From NCBI RefSeq assembly GCF_000420765.1, contig NZ_ATVO01000006.1:310001-374000 (forward strand): DNA of 64,000 bases, read 5' to 3'. Source of the DNA: Sandarakinorhabdus limnophila DSM 17366 (GTDB lineage: Bacteria > Pseudomonadota > Alphaproteobacteria > Sphingomonadales > Sphingomonadaceae). The notes under the pieces were generated by a model that did no database searches, was not told the DNA's origin, and worked only from the letters and a program-made list of their open reading frames with translations. The position numbers and the translations under genes are program-made. Numbering within the stretch: position 1 is the first letter of the stretch; each line of letters opens with the position of its first letter. Shown in pieces: positions 1 through 7,869 of this stretch.

Positions 1-178
1 GCGCAATTGCTCCGGCCGCTTCAAAACCAGGCACGGGCGGTGAGACCAGTACATCTAGATCCGTTACGCGTCCGGGCTTGGCCATGGAATCCATCAGGCG
101 GCGAAAGGTTCGCTGCGCATCAAGCGCCAGATCGGCAAAACCCGGCGCCATATCGGTAAGCGCTTGCGCAGCAATCAT
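1..178 (-). CDS. phnH: PhnH, C-P lyase core subunit (partial, N-terminus only)
   Basis: Only the first ~59 codons are present; the gene continues leftwards out of the window. The protein starts with an LTDM-PGF segment followed by RTFRRLMDSMAKPGRV, which matches the conserved N-terminal 'FRxLMDAMARPG' signature of PhnH. PhnH is a subunit of the PhnGHIJ(K) complex that activates phosphonates by ribosylation with ATP before C-P bond cleavage. The ATG at 178 overlaps the phnG stop by 4 bases (ATGA), so the two are translationally coupled. Identity rests on the motif and on phnG next to it. Confidence 0.85.
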   Translation of the reverse strand, partial: MIAAQALTDMAPGFADLALDAQRTFRRLMDSMAKPGRVTDLDVLVSPPVPGFEAAGAIA

Positions 179-654
179 TTCGGCCCCCGGTTGCGTACCA
201 TCGTGAAGAACTCCACCTTGGTCGCTGCCGCCTTGCGCGCCTCCAGCGCTTCGCGGGCGGCCTGTTGTTCGGCCAGCGGCACCAGAATGTGTTGTTCAAG
301 AACATCGCGCCACGCCGGATCCTGGACCATGGCATCGGCAAGCGCCGCCAATTCGGCGTGGTCGTGATCCCGGCCAATCACATAGCCGACCCCAACAGTG
401 CCATTGGCGATCTGCATGGTCGCGCGGGCGACAGGCATTTCGCCCAGGTTGAAACGGGCACCATCACCACCGATACGTCCACGCACCATGATCAACCCGG
501 TTTCGCTGGGCCGCAGCCGCTGGGTAGCCGGCAAATCGGGCAACGATTCGAACAATGCGCGCACCGTCTCCTGAGGATTACGGGCCACAAGCGCATGAGC
601 CCGCTGCCGCGCCTCAACAACCTCCTGCCCTTGTTGCATTTCGCTCTCAGCCAT
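175..654 (-). CDS. phnG: PhnG, C-P lyase core subunit
   Basis: The 159-aa protein is close to the usual ~150 aa of PhnG, a small subunit of the PhnGHIJ carbon-phosphorus lyase core that couples ATP to alkylphosphonates. Visible family features are an N-terminal QRAHALVARNP helix, the GLIMVRGRIGGDGARFNLGEM segment, and the GVGYVIGRDHDHAELAALADAM stretch, which is the best conserved part of PhnG. The ATG at 654 is preferred to an upstream start at 723 because the extra residues (hydrophobic, low-complexity) do not look like PhnG; an ATG 15 bases downstream is also possible. It is the first gene of the leftward phnGH operon, divergent from phnF. Confidence 0.9.
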   Translation of the reverse strand: MAESEMQQGQEVVEARQRAHALVARNPQETVRALFESLPDLPATQRLRPSETGLIMVRGRIGGDGARFNLGEMPVARATMQIANGTVGVGYVIGRDHDHAELAALADAMVQDPAWRDVLEQHILVPLAEQQAAREALEARKAAATKVEFFTMVRNRGPK

Positions 655-685
655 AACGAATATATCCCAAGGAACACCAAAACCT

Positions 686-713
686 TTTATAGAAAAGTAA
701 AGAGTCAGCTCAA
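686..713 (-). promoter_or_regulatory. Putative sigma-70-type promoter of phnGH
   Basis: On the minus strand TTGAGC (708-713) and TATAAA (686-691) are separated by 16 bases and lie ~35 bases upstream of the phnG ATG. The 655-816 interval is markedly AT-rich and separates the divergent phnG and phnF genes. It probably also carries the PhnF operator, but I could not identify a convincing palindrome. Confidence 0.45.
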
Positions 714-816
714 TACAAATCAACGTTGCAGAAATATGACTAATTTAAAACTTGTTGCCGCTTAAATGTTACTGTCATGATTCCTTATTATTCCGGGCTC
801 TGGAGGGCGAGCGGGG

Positions 817-1545
817 ATGTGGGACACGATAGCGACCGATCTAGAGCGGGCCATCGCTGAGCGCCGGCTGGCACCAGGCGACAAACTGCCGAGTGAACAG
901 CAGCTTGTCCGAAAATATTACGTCAACCGGCACATGGTGAGGCGGGCACTGTCCCGGCTTGTGCAAAAGGGCTTGATCATCAGCCACCAGGGCCGCGGCA
1001 GCTATGTTTCCCGATCAACGTTTCAGATGCCGATCACCCAGAGGACCCGTTTCAGCCAGTCGGTGCGAGCGGCCGGTGCAGTTCATTCGAGCCAAACACT
1101 GCGTTTGGAAGTGATCCCCGGGCCGGCCGACGTCGCCCGGGAACTCGAGGTAAAGGCAGGCACGGCAATGCTGCGCCTTCAGCGGCTTTCTGTAGTGGAT
1201 GGGCAGGCAACCGGGATCAGCGACCATTACTTCGTTGCCGTCCGTGTGCCGGGCTTTGCCGAGGTCTACGAACAGTGCGGCTCGATCACGGCAACGCTCA
1301 TTACAATTGGCATTCATGACTATGTGCGGCTGCGCACCCGGATCCATGCCCGGTTGCCGACACCAGGCGAAGCCCAACTGCTGGGCATGCCGCAGCATGT
1401 CCCATTGATCATTACCCGCGCTACCAATGTGGACCTGGATGGCGCCATCCTCGAATACGGCGAAGCGCGTCTGGCAGCTGACCGCGTTGAACTGGTCATG
1501 CAGTCGCCCCCCACACCCGAACCCAACGGAGCTTCAGGTTCATGA
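817..1545 (+). CDS. phnF: PhnF, GntR/HutC-family phosphonate operon regulator
   Basis: The 242-aa protein has an N-terminal GntR winged helix (residues ~1-72) with the typical PGDKLPSEQQLVRKY...RRALSRL recognition region and a wing GLIISHQGRGSYV. A C-terminal UTRA effector domain follows (~90-228), including LRLQRLSVVDGQATGISDHYF and the EYGEARLAADRVEL ending characteristic of HutC/PhnF proteins. By family it is a repressor of phosphonate uptake and degradation genes that responds to a phosphonate or phosphate-related ligand. It is divergent from phnGH and its stop overlaps the phnM start (ATGA), so it is likely autoregulated with phnM and the genes behind it. Confidence 0.85.
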   Translation: MWDTIATDLERAIAERRLAPGDKLPSEQQLVRKYYVNRHMVRRALSRLVQKGLIISHQGRGSYVSRSTFQMPITQRTRFSQSVRAAGAVHSSQTLRLEVIPGPADVARELEVKAGTAMLRLQRLSVVDGQATGISDHYFVAVRVPGFAEVYEQCGSITATLITIGIHDYVRLRTRIHARLPTPGEAQLLGMPQHVPLIITRATNVDLDGAILEYGEARLAADRVELVMQSPPTPEPNGASGS

Positions 1546-2681
1546 GTATGCAGATGATCACCAATGCGCGTATCGTTACAGCGGAAGCCGTCGTCCATGG
1601 CTCGGTCATCATCGAAAACGGCATCATTCAAGAAATAAAAGAAGGTGATTTTTCAAGTGTAGGCCTTGATGTTGATGGTGACTTTGTAACGCCTGGTATT
1701 GTCGATATGCATACCGACAATCTGGAGCGCCATTTCTTTCCGCGCCCGAATATTGACTGGGATCCGGTGTCCGCCGCCATCGCTCACGATGGCGTCTGCA
1801 TCGCCAGCGGCGTCACCACCGTGTTCGACAGCTTTTCCCTGGGGTCGTGGAACAAGAGTGAAGCGCGCGGGTTGACCAATCTGCGCCGACTGTTGGGCGG
1901 CGTGGACACGGCACGGGCGTCTGGCGCGCTGCGTGCCGACCATTTCGTGCATTGGCGCTGCGAGCTGCCCGCCCCGCATCTGCCGGAGTTGGTCGACGAA
2001 TTCATGGCTCATCCGATGACCCGGTTGGCCTCGCTGATGGATCACACGCCCGGCCAGCGCCAATATCGCGATCTCGAATTTTTCCTGAATCGCAATTGGC
2101 GCAGCGAACTAGACGAAGGTGAAGTGGCCGAGCGATTGGCCCAGCGGCGCGAGAACCAGGCGGCTTATGCTGACGCCCACCGGGGCCATGTTGGGGCCTC
2201 GGCCGCGAGCCACGGCATCGTGCTCGCCAGCCACGACGACGAGACAGCCGAGCATGTGGCGGCCGCACAAGACGCCGGTGCGGTGATCGCCGAGTTTCCG
2301 GTGACGCACGAAGCGGCAGCCGAAGCGCGCCGCCGGGGCATGATCAACATCATGGGCGGGCCTAATCTGGTGCGCGGTGGCTCCTATTCGGGCAATGTCG
2401 GCGCGGCCGAATTGGCCGAGGAAGGCCTGCTTGATGGCTTTGCATCCGATTATGTGCCGCGCAGCCTGATCGAATGTGCGTTTCGCCTGGCCGAACCGCC
2501 GCATGGCTGGTCGCTGCCCGCCGCAGTGGCAACCGTTTCCAAGGTGCCGGCCCATGCGTTGGGGCTGGTGGACCGCGGCGAGATTGCACCGGGCCAACGT
2601 GCCGATCTGCTACGGGTCAGCCTGCACGGCCACCTGCCCGTCGTGCGCGGGGTGTGGATCGCCGGCACCCGGCAGGCCTGA
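1542..2681 (+). CDS. phnM: PhnM, alpha-D-ribose 1-methylphosphonate 5-triphosphate diphosphatase
   Basis: The 379-aa length matches PhnM (E. coli 378 aa). PhnM is an amidohydrolase-superfamily enzyme that removes pyrophosphate from ribosylated phosphonate triphosphate before PhnJ cleaves the C-P bond. The metal-binding segment PGIVDMHTDNLERH lies at residues ~51-64. Further landmarks are FDSFSLGSW, SLMDHTPGQRQYRD, IVLASHDDET with the conserved His-Asp, MGGPNLVRGGSYSGN, and a C-terminal ASDYVP...LG..DRGEIAPGQRADL. It starts inside the phnF stop and is followed two bases later by the next gene, so it sits second in a coupled rightward operon. Confidence 0.95.
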   Translation: MSMQMITNARIVTAEAVVHGSVIIENGIIQEIKEGDFSSVGLDVDGDFVTPGIVDMHTDNLERHFFPRPNIDWDPVSAAIAHDGVCIASGVTTVFDSFSLGSWNKSEARGLTNLRRLLGGVDTARASGALRADHFVHWRCELPAPHLPELVDEFMAHPMTRLASLMDHTPGQRQYRDLEFFLNRNWRSELDEGEVAERLAQRRENQAAYADAHRGHVGASAASHGIVLASHDDETAEHVAAAQDAGAVIAEFPVTHEAAAEARRRGMINIMGGPNLVRGGSYSGNVGAAELAEEGLLDGFASDYVPRSLIECAFRLAEPPHGWSLPAAVATVSKVPAHALGLVDRGEIAPGQRADLLRVSLHGHLPVVRGVWIAGTRQA

Positions 2682-2683
2682 GG

Positions 2684-3445
2684 ATGGCCGTGCTGCGCGC
2701 GGTGTCGTTCAACCTTTGGAAGAACGACGGCCGCTTTGCTGATCGCATGCGGCGCATCCTGTCCGGACTGGTGGCCTTGAATGCCGACATCATTGCCCTG
2801 CAGGAGTGTTTTTTTGCGCCGGCAGCAGACATCGATGTTGCAAGTCAGATTGCTCATCGCTGCAACCTCCAGTTGGCGAGGGCTGCACAGCGTGGGAAGC
2901 CGCGATTGCACGGTACCGGACTGCTCGACAGCCGCTCTGATCTTGCCCTGTTGACCAAAGAGCATCACTCCGTTGCTACGTGCATTGCCCTGCCCGAAGA
3001 CCCTAGGGACGGTGAGCGTCGCCTGCTGATCGCCAACCTAATCTGGGAAGGCCGGCCACTGCGCATTGGCTGCACCCACTTCACGCACCTTGCCGACGGT
3101 CAGTCCTTGCGCCGCGCGCAAGCTGATGCGGCCGTGACCGCGCTGCTGTCCGATCCCGGCTGCACCACGCTGTTTATGGGTGATCTCAATGGGACGGCCG
3201 CCGCCCCGGAACTGGCCGGCCTGTTTCAACATCCACGGTTGCACCCAGAATGTGTTGCAGAGGCACAAACGGCTGCAAGCGGCGGCCGGGTTGGCGGCGC
3301 CATCGATCATGTGCTGTTGTTCCCGGCGCTGGGCGAATGCTGGCGTTATGATCGCCAGATCATGCTGCCGCCCGACCCGGAAGACTTGCCAGGAGGCCCG
3401 AGCGATCATCCTGCCATCCTTTGCAACCTGGAACGACTGTCATGA
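2684..3445 (+). CDS. Endonuclease/exonuclease/phosphatase (EEP)-family hydrolase in the phosphonate operon
   Basis: The 253-aa protein has the EEP fold signature: SFNLWKN (residues 8-14), DIIALQE with metal-binding Glu41, a THFTH strand near residue 131, GDLNG with Asp167/Asn169, and a terminal SDHPAIL with the catalytic Asp241-His242 pair. The family hydrolyses phosphodiester or phosphomonoester bonds in nucleic acids, sphingomyelin, inositol phosphates and others. There is no signal peptide, so it is cytoplasmic. The ATG at 2684 starts two bases after the phnM stop and its own stop overlaps the ABC transporter start. Placement suggests a phosphoester step in phosphonate use, possibly replacing PhnP; this is inference and the substrate is unknown. 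Confidence 0.8.
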   Translation: MAVLRAVSFNLWKNDGRFADRMRRILSGLVALNADIIALQECFFAPAADIDVASQIAHRCNLQLARAAQRGKPRLHGTGLLDSRSDLALLTKEHHSVATCIALPEDPRDGERRLLIANLIWEGRPLRIGCTHFTHLADGQSLRRAQADAAVTALLSDPGCTTLFMGDLNGTAAAPELAGLFQHPRLHPECVAEAQTAASGGRVGGAIDHVLLFPALGECWRYDRQIMLPPDPEDLPGGPSDHPAILCNLERLS

Positions 3446-5247
3446 GCGGCACTGCAGGCATTTCACATGTGCCACGGCGCACCACCACCTTGAGCTGGCA
3501 ACAAACGCTGGCGGCCTTTGCCCGTTACTGGTTGACCGAGCGTGGCCGGATCGCGGCCATCATCGCACTGCTGCTGCTGGTGGTTGCTGCCGAAACGGCG
3601 ACACCGCTGGCACTTGGCCAGTTGGCCGGTGCGGTGGCCCAGATTGGGCCGGGGGTTGCCACGGCGATGATTTTGCAGTCGCTGCTCGCCGTGGCCAGCG
3701 CCATGGCGGCGGCCATCCTGCTGCGCCAATGGCTGGACCGACTGTGGAACGGCCTGACCACCCGCGCCATGCAGAGTTTGCAGCTGGATCTGTTCGCGCG
3801 GGTGCAGCGGCTGCCTGCGGACTGGCACGCCAACAGCTTTGCCGGCGCCACCGTGCATCGCATTTCCCGGGCGCGCTGGGCGCTGGACATGCTGAGCAAC
3901 ATCATCGTGTTGCGATTGTTTCAGCCGGTGCTGACCCTGCTGATCGTCGGGGCCATCCTGTGCTGGCGTTACCCGCTTGCCGGTTTGACGTTCACCGCTG
4001 GCGCCACCGTCTATTTCTTAGCCAGCTGGATGCTGGCCACGCGGTGGGTGCGCCCGATAAGCGTTTCCGCCGCCACGCGCGACAGCCAACTGACCGGGGC
4101 GTTAGCCGACGCCGTTGCCGGCAACAGCACAGTCAAGGCCTTCGGTGCCGAACCGCGTGAGGATGAACGCCTGCGCGGCATTTCGGACCATTGGGCGCAG
4201 GTTGCCGTGGTCTCCTTCGACCGTGCGACCGATACAAACGCGGTCCAGCAATTGCTGTGGATGGCAACTCAACTGGGCGTGCTGGCGCTGGTGGCATTGC
4301 AAGCGATGCAGGGGCAGGCCGGCGTGGCCGACATCGCATTTGTCATGTCGGCCATTGCGCTGCTGTCGGGCAGCTTGCGCAATCTGGGGCAGGATATCCG
4401 CACCACCCAGCGCGCCTATGCCGAGCTTGAAGATGCAGCTGAGTTCCTGATCGCCAACCACCGGGCCGAACATGCCCAGCGGCGCCTGCCGGCTGGCGCA
4501 GTCGCCGGACGGATAGAGTTTGACCACGTCAGCTTCAGCTATCCATCGGGCCGACAAGTTTTCGATTGTCTCAGCTTTGTGGTGCCAGCCGGATCACATG
4601 TTGCCCTCGTGGGCCCATCGGGTTCCGGCAAATCGACAGTGACCAAGTTGGTTCAGCGGCTGTACGAGATCGATTCCGGTTGCATTAGCATTGATGGTCA
4701 CGACATTTCCGATTTGGCGATCGCAGAACTGCGATCGATGATTGCCATCGTGCCGCAAGATCCCATTCTGTTTCACCGCAGTCTGGCCGACAATATCCGT
4801 TACGGACGGCCTGATGCCACCAACGCACAGGTGCACGACGCCGCGCGGCGCGCCCGCGCGGATCTGTTCATCGAGATACTGCCGAACGGCTATGACACGG
4901 TTGTTGGTGAACGCGGCGCCAAGCTTTCGGGCGGGGAACGCCAGCGCGTCGCCATCGCCCGGGCTTTGCTTGCTGATCGGCCAATCCTGCTGCTCGACGA
5001 AGCGACATCCAGCCTTGATAACGAAACTGAGGTGCTGGTGCAGCAGGCACTGGCTGAATTGGTGACCGGCCGCACCACCATCACAATCGCACATCGTCTG
5101 TCCACGATCCGCGATGCTGATCTTATCCTGGTGTTTGGCGAAGGTGGCATTGTCGAAACGGGAACCCACAGCAGCCTCATCAGCCAATCCGCCGGCCAGT
5201 ATCGCCGTCTTGTCGAATTGGGGATGGAAACACAGTTGGCCGTTTAG
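3442..5247 (+). CDS. ABC transporter, fused permease-ATPase (exporter type)
   Basis: The 601-aa half-transporter has a type-1 exporter membrane domain (residues ~30-320, about six hydrophobic segments, for example RIAAIIALLLLVVAAE and FQPVLTLLIVGAILCW) followed by a nucleotide-binding domain. In the latter are Walker A GPSGSGKST (~390-398), a Q-loop IVPQDPILF, signature LSGGERQRVAIARAL (~495), Walker B ILLLDEATSSLD (~516) and the switch His in TIAHRLSTI. This is the MsbA/LmrA-like architecture and would act as a homodimer. It is not the PhnCDE importer normally found with phn genes. The ATG at 3442 overlaps the upstream stop, so it is the last gene of phnF-phnM-EEP-ABC. Confidence 0.9.
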   Translation: MSGTAGISHVPRRTTTLSWQQTLAAFARYWLTERGRIAAIIALLLLVVAAETATPLALGQLAGAVAQIGPGVATAMILQSLLAVASAMAAAILLRQWLDRLWNGLTTRAMQSLQLDLFARVQRLPADWHANSFAGATVHRISRARWALDMLSNIIVLRLFQPVLTLLIVGAILCWRYPLAGLTFTAGATVYFLASWMLATRWVRPISVSAATRDSQLTGALADAVAGNSTVKAFGAEPREDERLRGISDHWAQVAVVSFDRATDTNAVQQLLWMATQLGVLALVALQAMQGQAGVADIAFVMSAIALLSGSLRNLGQDIRTTQRAYAELEDAAEFLIANHRAEHAQRRLPAGAVAGRIEFDHVSFSYPSGRQVFDCLSFVVPAGSHVALVGPSGSGKSTVTKLVQRLYEIDSGCISIDGHDISDLAIAELRSMIAIVPQDPILFHRSLADNIRYGRPDATNAQVHDAARRARADLFIEILPNGYDTVVGERGAKLSGGERQRVAIARALLADRPILLLDEATSSLDNETEVLVQQALAELVTGRTTITIAHRLSTIRDADLILVFGEGGIVETGTHSSLISQSAGQYRRLVELGMETQLAV

Positions 5248-5884
5248 AGCCTTTCCAAACGGCCCGCAGGCTGCCGCGCTTACGCCGCATGTGGAAGCCG
5301 ATGGGCGGAAGTCTCTGCGCCGATCGGGCTACATAATTCGCTGAGCGGTTAGTAATAACTGCAATCTGGTATGAAAACAGACAACGCAAATTAATAAAAA
5401 TATTAATAAATCAACCATAAAGATACTATCGATAAAATTCTGTCCGGCGCATTATTTAATAAATCAAGTAGATTTATTTTTTCTTAAAACGTACTGAATT
5501 CGTACCGAAAATAGGGGAGTGTAAAACACGTTCCTGCAAGCGCTAATGAATACCTATGCCGCTGCACCTCGGCAATAAGTCAGAGAGGCTAGACTGCGCT
5601 GTCGGCGCTTTTAAAACTCACTTCTGCATGTGGGAAGTTCACAAGGATCGGCACGCCGGTCGTTCGTTCTTCGCCCAAAATCCTGAAAACTTGCCCATCG
5701 CTTTTCAAATAATGGCGGCATCGCGCATCAGCTCGGCTTCCAGCATATTCTTGCTGGTAAACCCCGTCGCGGCTTGCCGCTGGCCACTGTTCGGCCAAAA
5801 TGTCCGCTTCATGCTCATCAAGGCGTGGTAGAGCGCATCGTCAAGCGGTGTGCATTGCAACCCGCCGCCCGGGGAGAGCATCGC
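5248..5884. other. AT-rich intergenic region with repeat copy A
   Basis: There is no convincing gene. From ~5340 to ~5520 the sequence is strikingly AT-rich compared with its surroundings and contains the left copy of a ~60-bp direct repeat (5391-5451) plus a third copy of the motif AATAAATCAA at 5458-5467. Short ORFs on both strands (for example 5556-5831 plus, 5589-5798 minus) resemble no family I know and lack good ribosome sites. Confidence 0.6.
5391..5451 (+). repeat. Imperfect direct repeat, left copy (att-like)
   Basis: This 61-bp segment aligns with 7461-7520. The right ends are identical over 14 bases (TTCTGTCCGGCGCA, 5438-5451 and 7507-7520), and the AT-rich left parts share AATAAATCAA plus scattered, mostly transition-type differences. 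The two copies bracket the DUF218 gene. The GC-rich end resembles the 3' acceptor end of a tRNA, as seen in integration cores, but no tRNA is attached to it here. Confidence 0.6.
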
Positions 5885-7156
5885 ATGCAAAGTACATCCA
5901 TGATCGGTGTGGCCGCGGGAGTGCTGGCGATGTCTTCAGCGGTGGCATGGCCATACCCGGTAATGGCGATGGACCCGCCGGGTTATACTGCGCCATTTGT
6001 GGACTCGTTGGAAACGCTGACCTTTCCGCTGCTAGCGATGATAAGGCGTGTGCCCGGTTGGGCGCCGGCCCTGCGCGCCGATCCCGCCTTGCAGGCACTG
6101 GCAGCGGCGCGGGCGCAGCGTGTGGCCGCGGCCTCTGCGTGCACCCCGCGGCCCGATTGTCTGGCAGAGGCCTGGGCGTGGACACCGGCAGACATTGCAA
6201 CCGTCACCGCTGCACTGCGCACTGTGGCGGCGCGTCCGGGCATGGCCGACGTGCTGGTGCGGACCCATATGCGCGCCTCCGGCCGTTTTGCGCGTCACGC
6301 GGCCCTTGCTAATGCCGAACTGTTGGCAGCGGCGTGGGCCGATACCGCAGCTGGCCTCAATCATCTGGTCGCAGTGTATGGAGCTGGTGAGCCGCCGCGT
6401 TATCCGGCAATCGATGCCATTATCTTCGATGTGAAAAGGCCGGAATTTGCGGCTGTGCTGGATGCCCATGCCCGGGTGACCGAAGCCGCGGCGCGCCCCG
6501 ATGATCTGGTGTTCGACCCGTCGCTGCGCTTTGGCATCGGGCTGCTTCGCCTGAATGAGCGCACCGACGCCGCCGCCTTTCGCCCTTTGCTGGCCGGCGA
6601 GAATACAGCGGCTTTGGCGCAGGTTCGGCGCACGCGCTGGAGCGACTATCGGTATCCCGCGCTTCTGGTGTTCGGCCATGGCCCCGAAGACGCTCAATCG
6701 CGCACCGGCGTGCTCGGCCATATCCGCATGGCGCGGGCCGCCGATCTGTTCGCCCGGCGCCTCGCTCCTTTCATAATCGTCAGCGGCGGCAATGTTCATC
6801 CTAATCGTACGCCGTTCAATGAAGCCATCGAGATGAAGCGGCTGTTGATCGCGCAATACGCTATTCCGGCCGACCGCATCCTGATCGAGCCTCATGCCCG
6901 CCACACTACCACCAATCTGCGCAACAGCGCGCGCCTGCTGCTTGCTGCCAGGTTCCCCACCAATCAGCCCTCGCTGATCGTCACCGACCCTTCGACGGCC
7001 CCATATATCGGCTGTAAGGTGCTGCAGGAGCGGACGCGGGCGGAGACTGGCGTGCTGCCGGGGGTGGTGGCGCCGGCATCCACGCCTTTCGCCTTTGAGT
7101 TCCGCCCCGACCGAGCAGCGTTTCATGTCGATCCCTCCGATCCGCTCGATCCCTGA
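5885..7156 (+). CDS. Secreted DUF218 (YdcF/SanA-like) protein
   Basis: The 423-aa protein begins with a signal-peptide-like MQSTSMIGVAAGVLAMSSAVAWPYPVMA. The ATG at 5885 is preceded by GGGGAGAG about nine bases upstream, which decides the start. The N-terminal half (~30-270) is helical and Ala-rich with no recognised family. The C-terminal part (~295-400) is a DUF218 domain: LVFGHGPEDAQSRTGVLGHIRMARAADLF, PFIIVSGGN.HPNRTPFNEAIEMKRLLI and ADRILIEPHARHTTTNLRNS. DUF218 proteins (YdcF, ElyC, SanA) are envelope-associated; their biochemical role is unsettled. It stands alone between two copies of a direct repeat, so it may be acquired DNA. Confidence 0.8.
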   Translation: MQSTSMIGVAAGVLAMSSAVAWPYPVMAMDPPGYTAPFVDSLETLTFPLLAMIRRVPGWAPALRADPALQALAAARAQRVAAASACTPRPDCLAEAWAWTPADIATVTAALRTVAARPGMADVLVRTHMRASGRFARHAALANAELLAAAWADTAAGLNHLVAVYGAGEPPRYPAIDAIIFDVKRPEFAAVLDAHARVTEAAARPDDLVFDPSLRFGIGLLRLNERTDAAAFRPLLAGENTAALAQVRRTRWSDYRYPALLVFGHGPEDAQSRTGVLGHIRMARAADLFARRLAPFIIVSGGNVHPNRTPFNEAIEMKRLLIAQYAIPADRILIEPHARHTTTNLRNSARLLLAARFPTNQPSLIVTDPSTAPYIGCKVLQERTRAETGVLPGVVAPASTPFAFEFRPDRAAFHVDPSDPLDP

Positions 7157-7460
7157 CCAAGATGAATACGCTATGGCCGACCTTTCCTGCCGCCTGTTTT
7201 CTGGACCGTTTCGAGCTGGAGAATTCCAGTTTAGGCTGGATGACGAACGGGACGTCACGTCAAGTTTGACGTGCACGCCAGGTTGATGCCGTTGAAAAGC
7301 ATAGTGCTTTGCATTGATAGCTGATGGTTCGCATGCCGCTGTGGAGAGTGGGGTATGCCTGCGACCCCGATAGGCGGTGATATCAGTGGCTATCCATGGA
7401 ACTAACTTCATTTGCGGGCAGTGATGACTGCAATCAGCTGCAGGGCCACAAGAGGAGATT

Positions 7461-7520
7461 TTATTAAAATATAAATAAATCAATTACATAGACGTTATCC
7501 GCTTCGTTCTGTCCGGCGCA
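7461..7520 (+). repeat. Imperfect direct repeat, right copy (att-like)
   Basis: This is the partner of 5391-5451, ending in the identical 14-base block TTCTGTCCGGCGCA. Here the block continues as CCA, so the end reads like a tRNA 3' terminus (GTCCGGCGCACCA), although the upstream bases do not form a tRNA. It lies ~150 bp from tRNA-Val. Confidence 0.6.
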
Positions 7521-7543
7521 CCAACTCCCCCCTTCCAAACCGC

Positions 7544-7571
7544 AATCACCGGGCCAGCCAGCCCGGTTTTC
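7544..7571 (+). terminator. Rho-independent-type terminator
   Basis: A stem ACCGGGC/GCCCGGT with a short loop is followed by TTTCTT on the plus strand. It would end transcription coming from the DUF218 gene. Confidence 0.55.
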
Positions 7572-7671
7572 TTGTGGTTGATCGCGTGGTGCCGCACCGG
7601 CGCACGGCACACATGCGCCGGCCCGTTGCGGATCGCGCAACTGACTGAACGTAAGCGGTTTATTGGGAAAA

Positions 7672-7746
7672 TGGTGGACGCGGCAGGGATTGAACCTGCG
7701 ACCCCTGCGATGTCAACACAGTGCTCTACCACTGAGCTACGCGTCC
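7672..7746 (-). tRNA. tRNA-Val (anticodon GAC)
   Basis: Read on the minus strand, the 75-nt molecule has a perfect 7-bp acceptor stem (GGACGCG/CGCGTCC), a D arm with GCTC/GAGC around AGTGGTA, and an anticodon stem CTGTG/CGCAG with loop TTGACAT. The T arm is GCAGG-TTCAATC-CCTGC and the end is ACCA, with CCA encoded. The anticodon GAC decodes GUC/GUU valine codons. The gene stands alone. Confidence 0.95.
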
Positions 7747-7758
7747 ACGGGAAGGCGC

Positions 7759-7787
7759 CTGTTAGTGGCATCGGCCCAGCTTGGCAA
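7759..7787 (-). promoter_or_regulatory. Promoter of tRNA-Val
   Basis: On the minus strand TTGCCA (7782-7787) and TAACAG (7759-7764) are spaced by 17 bases, placing the start point a few bases before the mature 5' end at 7746. Confidence 0.5.
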
Positions 7788-7869
7788 GTGCCTTGGCACG
7801 TCCTGTGGGGGCACGCCGTGTCATTTGTCACCTTGGCAGCGGCCAGCCCGCGTGCTTGGAGCGTGCGGG

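Larger units (their letters stand above)
7157..7671. other. Intergenic region between the DUF218 gene and tRNA-Val
   Basis: No gene is supported. The region holds the right copy of the direct repeat (7461-7520) within an AT-rich patch, then a hairpin terminator at ~7544-7571. Beyond that, towards the tRNA, I see nothing recognisable. Confidence 0.6.

Noticed and set aside
5556-5890. Short ORFs on both strands (one ends TSKNMLEAELMRDAAII) as possible transposase or antitoxin remnants
   Set aside because: No family signature, no ribosome sites and no inverted ends; evidence is too weak to call a gene or a remnant.
7501-7520. A tRNA ending in GTCCGGCGCACCA
   Set aside because: The upstream sequence cannot form acceptor, D or anticodon arms; only a tRNA-end-like fragment is present.
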